Positions 34,891 through 46,600 of a stretch of 64,000 nt of DNA are shown here, piece after piece. The stretch is from NCBI GenBank assembly GCA_011503125.2, contig WWBZ02000016.1, forward strand, positions 558,001 to 622,000. The letters run 5' to 3'. Both the position numbers and the translations under genes were made by a program. Each line of letters opens with the position of its first letter. Positions within the stretch are counted from its first letter, which is position 1. The notes below the pieces were generated by a model. The model saw only the letters and a list, made by a program, of their open reading frames with translations. It was not told where the DNA came from and ran no database searches. The stretch comes from Botryosphaeria dothidea. Lineage: Eukaryota > Ascomycota > Dothideomycetes > Botryosphaeriales > Botryosphaeriaceae.

Positions 34891-37800
34891 GTCGTCCAGC
34901 GTACGACTGCTCCCTTGATGTGATGATGATACCAGAGGTGGACAGAGATGTGAGCACGAGTTTGGATGTGTCTCCTTTGAATTGATTTTACCTGCAGGGC
35001 GTCCAGGCGCAAAATAATTTTCCGTCAGGGTTTGGTCTGCCACGAGTTTTCTTCTTGTTGAGGTGGGGTTACTCGAACTCAGATTAAGCTGAGGGCTTTC
35101 CCTTTGGTGTTGGTGGTGTTCACGGCTCACTTTCATCTCAGGGGAGGTCCTATTCTTGAACGTTTTGGAGACGCCTCTACTGTTTTCTTAAATAGTCTTT
35201 TTTCTTTCCTCACTTTCGGGTGTCTATACTCATGTTCAACTAAAGAGAAGGGTCCCGGGGATTTTCGCTTTCAGTTCTCCGCTTTGGTTCGGCGTTGTAG
35301 CGGTTCAGCTGTCAAGAGTGGCTTTTAACGCAAGTCAAGGACATATCACCAACGCGCACCTAAGACCCCGTCAATCCAACCACAAGTCCATAGCTTAAAA
35401 CAAAGAGCACGTCAGCAAAAAGCTCACCAATCCATACATAAGATACCAAATTCAATAAATTGAAACGAGCAACACGGACGGCAAGAGGAAAGCCGAGCGA
35501 AAAGCTTCTCGGTTGAAATGTCTGCTTTGGGGTCATGATTGACGGCTTGTCTCTCCCGGCCCTACGTTCCTTCTCGCTTGCCCCAGCCCCGACGAGCTCG
35601 TGTTTCTGCCAATCGACACGGGGACCCGTGTCTCGCTTCACTCTTTTTTTCCCTGCCCGGCACTCCCCCCTCGAATAGAAAATCTCCGCTCCGCTCCGCC
35701 TGTTTTCTTTTCGCCTCTTGCTCGCTCCTTTGCTTTCCCCACGCCAAGCTTTCCGAAACCTGAATCTACATTTCAGCCTTACCTATATCACCCAGCATGT
35801 CCGACGTCTTCTTGGCAACTTTACTCCCTTTCTCTTCGTCTCCTTCTTACTAATTATTGATAAGCACATGTCTATAAAAACGTTTTCACATTCCACATGC
35901 ACTCACTTCCCGCGGCTCGGAGTGGAATTCTCCGGAGAAGGGGCCAAAACAAAAAAAACTTGATCATACACGATATACCAAGGCAGCGGGACGGGAAGGA
36001 TCCGTGAAGGATTTTTTATTTTTCCTTTGCGCTCCCGAGTATTTGCCGGGTGACCTCTTCAGTGAATCCGGTAGGCTGGGCGGAGGGCGTGGGAGGAGAG
36101 GGAGGAGAGAGATGATGGTGGTCCGTGTCTCTTGTCTTTCCCTTTGCTTCTTTTTATTGAACCACACAAGCTTCTTGACGCACGTCGTATTATTGAGACA
36201 TGGGTTGCGGCCCGCACGCACTTCTGCAGGACGGCTGTGGGTACGTGCGGAGTGGTACGTACGTTGTTGCAGGGTCTTGCGGAGGAGAGGTGAGGATGTT
36301 TGATCTTGCTTCTTCCTTTCTACATACATCATGCCATTGAGTTGCCGTACGGGCGTAGGCACGCAATTACGTGCGCAGACAGTGCGAGGCATGAGCAGTG
36401 TGAGACAAGGCCCGACGGCTGGGTGAAGGTCGGCGAAGTTACTTTTCTCCATATTGCTAGTTCGCCGTTGTGCCGATGGGAGGAGCTGTAAGCAAGCCAG
36501 CTATTTCGCCACCGTGGCGGAGCCCGACGAGAAGGACATATCCACCGAAAATATTTTCGTCAGGCTCTCGGCCGGCAGCTTGTTCTAGCTACCGAGCCTT
36601 TCAATTTAGAAACGTATGCGTTTCCCCAACTGGTCTGCAAGTGCAAACAGAACGGCCCGAAAGAACATGCAGACAGAGTACGTACGTCGTTCACGAACGG
36701 ATGCGGAGTGACGCCATGGCACATTTCTTACCCTAACAGGTCCGATGCGGCAACTCCACGCAGTAGCTTAACCGCTGCAGCCTGTACCTCTCCTTCGGCC
36801 GCCTCCGCAAAGGCAAAAAAGGAAGCTAAGGAGAGAGAAAAGAGCAGTCCGGAGGCCGGAGAAGCGGCTAAGGCTGGTCCGCCGGCCTGCCTTCTTTCTT
36901 GCTTGCATCCCTCTGTCTTCCCTAGCGGCAAGCCGGCTCGCTTGTTCGGCTCTGCACATCAGCGCCGCCGTCCAGATCCTGCAGGGCATGCCGACTACCA
37001 TCGAATCATAAATCGTATGAGAAGCTGCTGTAAAACGCCGCGCCGCGCGCAAGGAGGAAATAGCGAGCGCCCATTGAGCGGCGTGGGAGCCGGCCGTGGT
37101 GATGGACATGTCGCCGCCTGTTTGAGGTATGCTTCCCGCCGTCCCCATCATTCCAGGACCTGTCGAGGGAAAAAGCAACGCTGCCTCTGCTCTCAACATT
37201 CGAGCAGGCAACCGCTGAAAAAAAAAGCCGGTGCTTGCGGTCTTCGAGCCGCGGCAAAAGATTAAGGCCTCGACGCCTACCACAGACGCGTCCCAGCAAA
37301 GCCTGCAGTTTGCGGTTTGGGGGCACTACTTCCTTCCGCGCCGGCTCACCTGCCCGCCCACGGTTCGACACGAGAGGCCCTTAATCTTAGAACGGTCGTC
37401 CACCACATCGTCCCATCCCACGCGCTATGGTTTGGGCTTGGCTGGAATGGACGCCATCGTCAACACCACGAGACGAGGCACGCTCATCACAAACAAGCAA
37501 AAAAAAAAAAAAAAGGCACACACTATCGTGAGAAGACCTTGCCAGTCCAGTCACCCCCTGAGTATTAGATAGAAGGGGACACGGAGAGGCGTTCATCAAC
37601 AAGCCACCGACTATGCCTCTCTACATCTAGTGCCGGCAGTGCCGATGATGGCCGCGAAACCATCGCGCTAAAAGAAAGGGTTCCGCTGCCCGACGGACCG
37701 TCAATTTTGTTTTTTTACACGTTCACGGAGGAGGGGCGAAAGCGCGTGTCTTGTCGGACTGATCTTTTACGCTAATAGGGAAATGCGCTGGTGTCGCGGT

Positions 37801-39381
37801 GGTTTGCTGGTGATCTGGCGTCACCTTTTTCTTCTAGTGCGTGACCGGACGGCGAGGGGCTAAAAGATTCTCAAGGGCGGGCTAAGACGGGAAGGAAGGA
37901 CGGACTCGAGGGGCCGCGGCTACGTAAAACGCTCCGTCTCGTTAGAAGGAGACGCGCTTGTGGGAAGTAGCTAGTGGGAAGGAAGGAAGGAAGGAAGCGC
38001 GCGGTCAGGTGTGCAACACGCAGACGAGCGGATTTACAGATTGTCTGCCGGATTTCGCTCTATCTAATACCGCCTTGGCGGAGTCCGTGTGTATTCTTTT
38101 CCTTGGTTCGGTACATGTGAGAGGGAAAACATGCAAGGTAGATTGAGAGTGTGGTCGTGCATTGCGGGTCTGGGCCAGCCTCAGCGGTTCTCGATTGCGG
38201 AAAGTGCATTGAGTGTGGCTTGCCGCCGGCGCGTCCTGTGCCCTCGCAGCTGAGAGGGAAGTGCGTGAAAGAGTGCGAAATAGAGTTCGCAGTATCGCCG
38301 GCGTTCAGACGGTGCAGAAAAAGATGGAGCAAGTGTCTTCTTCTTGTCTGCTCCGTGTAGATTGTGATGGAGGCTGATTGGCTGTGTTCCGGAAGTTTGG
38401 GCAAGAGGGCATGTGCGGCGAAAAGAGACGAGGGACGGGGGGCGGAATCCCGAGGATTTGGTTTGGGAAAGCGAAAGACAGCGATGGGAAGACAGACAGA
38501 CAGGGCAATGCGTTCTCTGCATGGATGGGCTGACGTGGTAGCTTGCCTTGGTACGAAGTACGAGATGCTGAGCAGTAATTAGCGTATGGAGTAGCAACCG
38601 CGCTGGTGGTTGCTGCTGTGGAGAGGCTGAGTTTGCTCACATGCAGACGCACGCTGCATCAACCTCCGAATCCTCCTCTCGATGATTATCATCCGCCAAA
38701 CTCCCACGGCGCCATTCGCCGCCGCGCCAAAGTTTGAAGCCTCAGCCCCTTTCGCCAAAACCCTTTCGCATCATCTGGACTGTTTCCGACTAGGCCTCTC
38801 TACGGCAATTGATGATCCCGTCAGCCCCCTGTGATCGCCCGTCTGCTTGCGTCTTTCGGCTTGCTTGCTTCGTCATTGATCCCCTGCTTTCATGCGCTAC
38901 GGAGCGGTCTCCGCTTCCAATCCCCAAATTTGCGTCTCCCCGTGCCGGGCGGTCCAGATGGAAGTTGCCTTTCGGTCCGGCCGTCACACACCTTGCTCGC
39001 CTTGCAGCCGGTGTCCCGTCTTTGACAGGGCGAGCGAGCGGGGGCCAAGCGCGTCGGCAGACGGCCGACGGCAAGTGATGCACAAGGGGTGGGTGGATGC
39101 TTCCGACCGAAGCGGGCGGCCCTGTTTCCCCCACGCCGTTGGGCTTGCTGCGGCCTGCCGAACCCGTACGGGACAGGCCGCCAGCTGTCAAAGGCAGTCG
39201 ACCGAAGAGGAGACCGGGAACAGATGGCCAAACACGGCGAGCACAGCCGTCGTCCAATCGCAGCATCTCCGATTACAACTCACCATCATAGTCAACCTAA
39301 AGTAGAGCAATGCTGTCAAAAGACCCAAAAGAATAAGACCGCACAACCCAACCCTCTGCCGTGCTCTATGAAAGAAGACAA
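34891..39381. other. 4.5-kb gene-poor region
   Basis: No supported gene. There is an A-run (about 15) near 37,499-37,513, a (GGAA)n microsatellite near 37,978-37,996, and scattered GTACGTAC palindromes (36,240-36,262; 36,675). Frames of up to 185 codons overlap each other on both strands with no domain. It flanks the YANK kinase 3' end and the ATPase 3' end, so both neighbours point into it and no known promoter is needed here. Confidence 0.45.
37978..37996. repeat. short (GGAA)n microsatellite
   Basis: Perfect tandem GGAA units; no coding context. Confidence 0.8.
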
Positions 39382-42300
39382 TCAAGCCTTCTCGCTCATT
39401 CCACTCTTCTCCTCCGTCTGTCCGCCACTCCGTCTAAACTTCGCAAACCGCAGCGAAAATGCAATGAGAACGACCGGCAAGACGCTCACGATCTCGCCCA
39501 GCCCCGCAAACTCGGGCGGGATCCTCAACGCGCCCTTGTCATCCCCAGAGGCCCACTTCCCGTCCGTCTTGACCCACACGAAGGCGCCGGCGGCTAGCAG
39601 TACCGCGAAGAAGTTGTAAATAGCCGCCCATGCGAAGTTGAATTTGACGCGCCTAACCGCTCGGGTCGAGACCTCCATGGCTACCGGCAGCCCGCGCAGG
39701 TCTGGCCGCGCGAGGACGATGTCTGCGGCGCTCTTGGCGATATCGGTGCCACCCGCGATCGAGACGCCAATGTTCGCCTGCGTTAGGGCGACCGCGTCGT
39801 TGGTCCCGTCTCCAAGGAACATGACCACAGCTTCGGGGTGAGCAGATTGCAGCATTGAGACGTAGTCTGCTTTGTCGGCAGGCGAGCAACGAGAGAGCGC
39901 GTGATTGGCGGGGACGTTGAGGACCCGAGCACAGTGTTCGACGCTGCGAGCGTCGTCGCCTGACACGATGGAGATGGCTATGTTACTCGACTGGAGGGTG
40001 GAGACAACGGATGGCGTTTCTGGGCGGAGGACATCGCGTAGGGCGAAGATGGCACAGAGTTCATCATTGATTGTGATGCCAAACAGCGTGTAGTCGAGCG
40101 TGTACTGGTAAATTGGCGAATCTGCAGAAGGGCTTGGGGGAGAGTAGATGCGGCTGGTGAATTTACGGACTTGTGAGGAGGACGTGATGCCTAGCCAGTC
40201 GCAGTTGCCGGCCCTGATGATCAACTCTTCGCTTTCGAGTTTTCCTTCGATGCCACCGCCGACGATCACGGTAATAGTGTCGAAATCGGTGCGGTGACGC
40301 ATTCCCTTTGATTCGATGAAGTCTGCAATTGCTGCTGAGACCGGATGCTTTTGACCGGACACCAAGCCAAGAAGGTGAGGAAGAGTGGAAATGCTGGGTC
40401 TGAGCAAGTAATCTTCAGCAACGACAGACATTTTGCCTTCAGTCAGTGTCCCAGTCTTGTCGAAGACGACATGAGTGACCTTCCTGGTGGTCTCAATAGC
40501 TGACGGGACTCGGAAAATGACACCATGCTTCGCGGCAACTCCGCTAGCAATGATAATGACCATGGGCACCGCAAGTCCAATAGCGCATGGGCAAGAAATG
40601 ATGAGAGTTGCAATAGCATAGCTGATGGCATCCACAATGGCATCGGAATTCTTCTTCTTGTAAACACGAATACCGACGGCCAGCCAGATGATGAAGGTAG
40701 TAAGTGCCAAGGCAAAAATAGTTGGAACAAAGAGGCCAGCAATTTGGTCTGCAAGAGCTTGGACTTTGGGTTTCGTTAGCTCGGCATTTTCAACAAGAGT
40801 GCCGATCTTGCTAATGCTGTTTTCCCAGGCCATGCGGGCAACTGAGACGTCGAGCTGGCCATCTAGGTTCATCGTACCGGCAGTAACCGTGGAATCGATC
40901 CCCTTTGCTACCGGCCTTGATTCCCCTGTCATCATTGACTCGTCCACTTGGGAGCCACCGTAAACAACGACGCCATCAGTTGGTATACGTGTATGCGGAG
41001 GTATGCGGATGATATCGCGACGTTGAAGTAGCCGCACGTCGATCTGTCTGCTCTTAAAGCGATCCTCGGACAGGAGTTGGGCAGTAGGAGCCTGTAAGAT
41101 TCGGATAGACACCGATTCCGTAGCCTTCTGGCGTGCGAGTTCGCCTATGAATCGGCCGAGTCTGATTAGAGTAACCAGCAAGGTACTGGTCTCGAAGAAG
41201 GATCCCTCGGAAAGTGGACTTCCAGTCACGTAGAGCGCAAATGCGATAACAGAGAAGACGTATGCAGTGGTGGTGCTCAGTACGATGAGAAGATCCATGT
41301 CGGCCATCTTGGAATGAAATAGGCTCTTGAATGCTTTAGGATAGAACTCCCAAGCAGACAACTGGACAGCAGTGGCCAGGACAAGGCAAATGGCTTCCTT
41401 GGTAAGCTCGCTGATGGACAATGGCGCCCAAACCAGGACTAGGACTGGGGCGGTGAAGAGGGCTGAGATGAAGAAATACATCTGCTCCCGCTGCAGTTGC
41501 TTTTTCCCAGCAGTCACAGAATCGGGAGGTGGTATTGGTGCCAACTCCGCATTGTCGGGTACCAGAGCCTTCTCCAAGATGTAACGGGGAAATATGACCT
41601 CCGGATAGTACTCAATCCTTACCTTGGTCTTCCCATGTTTATCCAGGTCCGGGAACTGCGTGATGCCTCTCACACCATGTGGAGGGGGGCCTTGAAACAA
41701 TTTGTCTGGGTTTTTGAGGAGAACATCCAGCAACTGCGCCCCTTCTTTGGCCTCTGCAACGTGCTTGAAGCCGAAAGGTGTAGTGCGCCGAAGGTAGTGC
41801 AGTAATTCTTCAAGTGGAATGGCGTTAACATCGACGCAGAACTGAGCTTGGGAAGTGGCCATATCGGTGCGTACATCCTTAATCGAGGGAACCTTCTCCA
41901 GAGCTTTGTGGAGAGATTTCTCGCAGCCGCTGCATGTCATGCCCGAGACGCTGAGCTTGATGTTCTCGTACGCAGGAACGCCTCTCTCGTAGTCAGGGGA
42001 GTCATGCCTCACAAACAGCGCCGTAGGAAGTGATTCTTCCTTTCCGCATGGGCCTGGCTCGCATAGGTGGAGAAGTCCTGATGCTTTTGAGAAGCGATGT
42101 CCGTGTTCATGACTGTGAAGACTGTCGTGGTCGTGATGTCCGTGGCCATGCCTGTGGAAACTGTTGTTGCCATGGTGAGAGCCAATGATGCTTCCGAGCG
42201 TCTTCCTGGTCTTGGCGATGATGGAGTGCTTTGGAAAGCCAGGGTGCATCAAGACGGAGGAGTTGGCGGAGTCCGAGTCCTCGATGGTCCGCTTCTTCAT
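39382..42300 (-). CDS. P1B-type heavy-metal ATPase, copper class (Ccc2/CrpA-like)
   Basis: Single-exon P-type ATPase, 972 aa from the Met at 42300 (ACC context). The frame is open further upstream without an ATG, so a small 5' exon cannot be excluded. N-terminus: His-rich segment about 42-68 (HRHGHGHHDHDS), then one HMA domain with GMTCSGC at about 120-126. Core motifs: TGES in the actuator domain, CPCAIGLAVP (Cu+/Ag+ class) in the membrane, DKTGTLTEG with the phosphorylated Asp, an HP motif (QKHPVSAAI) and GDGTNDAVAL. These define active transport of monovalent copper, to the Golgi or out of the cell. The penultimate helix has N-x6-YN, but the final helix lacks the usual MxxSS copper ligands. 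Which of Ccc2-type, CrpA-type or Pca1-type it is cannot be settled here. Confidence 0.9.
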   Translation of the reverse strand: MKKRTIEDSDSANSSVLMHPGFPKHSIIAKTRKTLGSIIGSHHGNNSFHRHGHGHHDHDSLHSHEHGHRFSKASGLLHLCEPGPCGKEESLPTALFVRHDSPDYERGVPAYENIKLSVSGMTCSGCEKSLHKALEKVPSIKDVRTDMATSQAQFCVDVNAIPLEELLHYLRRTTPFGFKHVAEAKEGAQLLDVLLKNPDKLFQGPPPHGVRGITQFPDLDKHGKTKVRIEYYPEVIFPRYILEKALVPDNAELAPIPPPDSVTAGKKQLQREQMYFFISALFTAPVLVLVWAPLSISELTKEAICLVLATAVQLSAWEFYPKAFKSLFHSKMADMDLLIVLSTTTAYVFSVIAFALYVTGSPLSEGSFFETSTLLVTLIRLGRFIGELARQKATESVSIRILQAPTAQLLSEDRFKSRQIDVRLLQRRDIIRIPPHTRIPTDGVVVYGGSQVDESMMTGESRPVAKGIDSTVTAGTMNLDGQLDVSVARMAWENSISKIGTLVENAELTKPKVQALADQIAGLFVPTIFALALTTFIIWLAVGIRVYKKKNSDAIVDAISYAIATLIISCPCAIGLAVPMVIIIASGVAAKHGVIFRVPSAIETTRKVTHVVFDKTGTLTEGKMSVVAEDYLLRPSISTLPHLLGLVSGQKHPVSAAIADFIESKGMRHRTDFDTITVIVGGGIEGKLESEELIIRAGNCDWLGITSSSQVRKFTSRIYSPPSPSADSPIYQYTLDYTLFGITINDELCAIFALRDVLRPETPSVVSTLQSSNIAISIVSGDDARSVEHCARVLNVPANHALSRCSPADKADYVSMLQSAHPEAVVMFLGDGTNDAVALTQANIGVSIAGGTDIAKSAADIVLARPDLRGLPVAMEVSTRAVRRVKFNFAWAAIYNFFAVLLAAGAFVWVKTDGKWASGDDKGALRIPPEFAGLGEIVSVLPVVLIAFSLRFAKFRRSGGQTEEKSGMSEKA

Positions 42301-43687
42301 GGTGCTTACCCAGGACGGAGTCACTCCGACAGCGTAGTTGGTTCGGGTACGGGCGCTCAAGACCCTGAGAACATCTACAAAAAGGCGAGTCAGTGCTATT
42401 TGTAATCAATATGTGTGGGGAGCTGCTGCACGTACATGGTCTACAAATGCAGAGATGAGGAGACGCTCTGGAGTGTGAGGGAGTGTTCGGAGTGATTCAG
42501 GCAGGATGGGGAGAAGAAGAGGGCGACCGAATCGGAAAGCGTGGACAAGTCAGAGCAGCGGCATATGAATAGCATCCACAGACAAACTGATTGTAGCACA
42601 GGGCCTCGGAATCGGCAACTTGCGGCGGCTGGCAATCCGTTCCTGCCGCACTCGGCAAATTGTCATGCGCGGGGCGACGTGGAAGCTGCCTGACAGCTTG
42701 TGTGCGCGAAGCTTTGGGTGAAGCTCTTACGAACCAGGAAATACGGATCTAAAATAAGGAAAGTTTAAAGTGAAATGCTTGCTGAGGGGCATGAAAAAGG
42801 TTGTTTTCCGGGAGGTCGTTGGCGAAGCCAGCCCGTGCCACCCAAGGCGCAAGCTGAATGTTGTGCGAATGCTCCTACACAATGATTGAATACCCGGCTT
42901 GATCCAGCTTCACCTTGTATGACATTCCAACGTGACAGATTGCAAAGAAATGTCGCGACCCGTAATGCAGGTCGAGTCTCTTGGACACAATAGTCGAACA
43001 AAGGCAAGAATAGTAAGAGTGCATCAGACATCGCGGTATGACTTCAGGACCCCATGAGAAAAGATCTGCATGAGCGCGATCAGGTGCGTGAAAGCGTCAA
43101 ATCTCGTGGCATAGTGAAATAATGCCCAGCCCATCCGGGAGGGTGCTTCAGCGTGACGCGCAGGAAACCGCGAGAGTCATCCATCCAGCGTACCATCTTC
43201 CAGTACTCCCATAGCACCCTGATGGCTCGGATTGCTAGCGCGTGATAGCTGCAGGGTGAATTGGAATTGTCGTGAAGATCGAGGCAAGCCATGGCGTAGG
43301 ATTGGGATGAAGAAGTGAAAGGATGAGGTCCGCAGAGAAGAAAGTGAGGAACGAATCGCCGGGTAGGTTTGACACGGTCAGATGATGGCGCGGAACGCGA
43401 CGACGCCTCCGCCTAACGTCATCACCACCAGCTCCCGTTCCTCCGCTCCACCACCGCCGCTCACTCTCCTGCACGCTCACGCCTAACATCGCATTCCCTT
43501 GCGCTTCTACGGCTATCACTGGAGCTGACACCCGTTGGGCACTTGCGCTACATCACGCGTCAACTCGAATTGCGGGGCCCGCCGCGACCTTTGTTTCGAC
43601 TTCATGAGCCATGTGAACAGCATCCTTTGACCTTTACCCCTCCTACATTTATCACGCCGCGCATTCAGATGATCCCAATCCACAAAA
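42301..43687. promoter_or_regulatory. divergent intergenic region ATPase / RAD4
   Basis: About 1.4 kb between two divergent start codons, carrying both promoters. A possible acceptor site just upstream of the ATPase start (TCTCAG) leaves room for a 5' exon. An ACGCGT hexamer lies at 43555-43560, 128 nt before RAD4. No gene is recognised. Confidence 0.45.
43555..43560. promoter_or_regulatory. MCB-like hexamer upstream of RAD4
   Basis: ACGCGT, the MBF target in yeasts, 128 nt upstream of the start. The hexamer occurs elsewhere in the window too, so this is only suggestive. Confidence 0.2.
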
Positions 43688-46600
43688 ATGGCAAGAGCAA
43701 AGGCACGGGCTGGAAAGACATCCGGCACTCCCAGAGCGCCGCGACGGTCAGCCAGAAACCGGCAACAAGACGATGCGTCAAGCGACCGGGTGCCTGACGT
43801 TTTCCGCGAAATGCTCGCCGAGACAGCCTCTCCCGCTGACGAAGAGCCACCACCTCTGAAGAAGCGCAAGGTCGACGATGTCATTGATCATGCCGTATCG
43901 CAGCCGTCGTCCCGACCAACAGCCGCAACTACAGCAGCGGATCAGGAGGATGATGATGGGCAAGACGACGATGGCCCTAGAGTCCAGACAATCATAGACG
44001 AGTCCGAGACGGATGATAGCGAAATGGACTGGGAAGACGTGGATCTGGAACAGAACCATGTGGACTACCTCCTACAACCGCTCGCAGCGGACCAGGCGGA
44101 AGAGGCTCTTGAGATAGAGATAGGCAAAGATAACACGAAAAACAAGCCGGCAAGAGCCCGTAGAAAAGCGGCGACTGCCGCCGAGAGGGCAGTGAGACTC
44201 CATGTACACAAGATGCATACCTTGTGTCTGCTGTTTAATTCGCACATTCGTAATGCCTGGTGTAACGACAAGCAAGTCCAGGTATGCAATCGCAACGATA
44301 AGCGTGGGCGTGCTGTTCTGACTGCATCTGTAGGCTTCGTTGAAGAGATTCCGAAGCGTGCAAATCAACAACCTTTTCACACCGGATCCCAATAAATCGC
44401 AGTTCCAAGCTGCTAAAGCCTTCTCGGACGGTCTCATGCTTGCGTCAGAGGCGTGGAAAAAATTCAAGATTACATCGTTAGGAATGAGGCGCGCAAGGTG
44501 GGCCCGTGATGTGAGAGAATTGGAAGTCGTATGTTTAGGTCCCAGCATTTGTCCACAGTATTCTGACTGTATCCAGTTCAAAATTCCTGCAGATGCGGAT
44601 CCGGTCATGGAAATATCCGACTTCCGAAAAGCTGCTGTCGCTTTCGAAGGATCAGCGGACACTGGCGCCATGCTGTTTTGTGCATTTCTACGAGCAGCTG
44701 GTATAGAGGCAAGACTGGTCTGCTCGCTGCAACCACTGCCATTTGCCGCTACCGGACTACCAGCCCCAGAGACAATATCCAAGAACGATGACAAGGTGGT
44801 ATACGCACAGAGCAGTGGCGATGACAAAGACACGCCAGCTTCGCAACCTACCCCCCTCAAGAGGATCACAAGAATCGGGCGTCCTGGATTCGCCTCGTCG
44901 TCTGGTCACCACGCAGTGACGCCGTCACCTGTGAAACCAAAAAAGACAATTCCTCATCCCCGATACCCGGTCTACTGGGTCGAGGCTTTCAACGCTCCAC
45001 AACAGAAATGGGTGACGGTGGACCCGATCGCCACCAGAACTATTGGTAAACCGTACCGCCTTGAGCCTCCACTAAGCGACCCGGATGTCTGCATTGCCTA
45101 CGTCGTTACATTTGAAGGCGACGGCGTAGCAAAAGATGTCACTCGCAGGTACACCAAAGCGTACAACGCGAAAACCAGAAAAGCTCGCGTCGAATCGACC
45201 GAAAACGGGGCAAGATGGTGGAGGAAAGCCCTGAAGCTCTTCAGGCGAAGGACAGTTCTGGTAACCAGTCCTCAGAGATGCCAATCCAATCCAGATCCGC
45301 ACTGACACTCTCTCATAGGACAGAGACCAGGTCGAAGATGCCGAGCTCGCCCGCCACGAAGCCCAAGAAGAAATGCCCAAAAACGTCCAAGACTTCAAAG
45401 ACCACCCGTACTACGTCCTTGAGCGACACCTGCGCCACAACGAGGTCATCCACCCGAAACGCGAAATCGGCAAGGTCAACGTCGGCACCGCCGCCAACAC
45501 CAACCTCGAGCCCATCTACCGCCGCCGCGACGTGCACGCGCTCAAGTCCGCCGACAAGTGGTACCGGCTCGGCCGCGAGATCAAGCCCGGCGAGCAGCCC
45601 CTCAAGCACGCCAAACCGCGGCGCGGCCAGCAAAAGCAGTCCTTCGATGAGGAGGAGGGCGAAGAGGACGGCCTCGGAACCGCGCTGTACGCCCCTTTCC
45701 AGACGGAGCTGTACGTCCCGCCCCCGTGCGTCCGCGGCCGCGTACCGCGCAACGCGTTTGGCAACTTGGACGTTCATGTTCCGTCGATGGTGCCGCCGGG
45801 TGGCGTGCACGTTCGCGATAAGCACGCACGCCTCGCTGCACGTCTCCTCGATGTTGACTACGCAGATGCCGTTACGGGCTTCACTTTTCGTGGGAGGCAC
45901 GGCACTGCTGTTGTCGAGGGCGTCGTTGTGGCCGAGGAGAATGGCGATGCCGTAAATGCCGTGCTCGAAGGCTTCCGAGACATCGAGTTGGAAGACGAGC
46001 AGCAGATGAGAAGTAAAGAGGCGCTGCGGATGTGGAAGAAGTTCATGTTGGGGCTACACGTGCTGGAGCGCGTGCAAGAATACGCGACAGCAGACGAGAA
46101 GAAGCAGAAGGAAAAGGAGATAAGGGAGAGGATTGAGGTGGAGGAGAGGGAGCAGGAGGTGGCGGAGCGTGAGGAAGAGATGGCAGGTGGGTTCTTGTTG
46201 GCGGAGAGCGCGGATCAGGCGCCTGCTGAGCCTACAGCGGGAAGAATGGTGGCGGCCGCGGAGCATGATGAGGAGTATTATGACGGCGGTGGAGGATTCT
46301 TGCCTGAGGATGTCGATGAGGGCGTAGATGAAGGGACAAGTGATCTGTTCAAGAGCCGTCTCATGGAGGAGACTCCTCTGAGGCCACGCGTGTCACATCA
46401 GGGGTTTGACGGCGCTGCAGATGAAGATGTGGTGATGGATGGAGGGGGGTTTGTGCCCGAGGAAGAGACTGCTCCAGCTACCGGCCGTTCAGAAGATGGT
46501 GGCGGCTTTCTTCTTGAAGAGGGAGGTGGCTTTGTTCCAGAAGATGGTGGTGGCTTTGTCCCTGAGGAGGGCGGTGGCTTCATCCCCGAAAATGACGGAA

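Noticed and set aside
36708..37265. 185-codon plus-strand frame in the gene-poor region
   Set aside because: Overlaps frames on the other strand, composition driven by GC, no domain.
42441..42635. Possible 5' exon of the copper ATPase
   Set aside because: The frame ends in a stop right before the only usable splice site; no Met-containing exon could be joined, so the Met at 42300 was kept.
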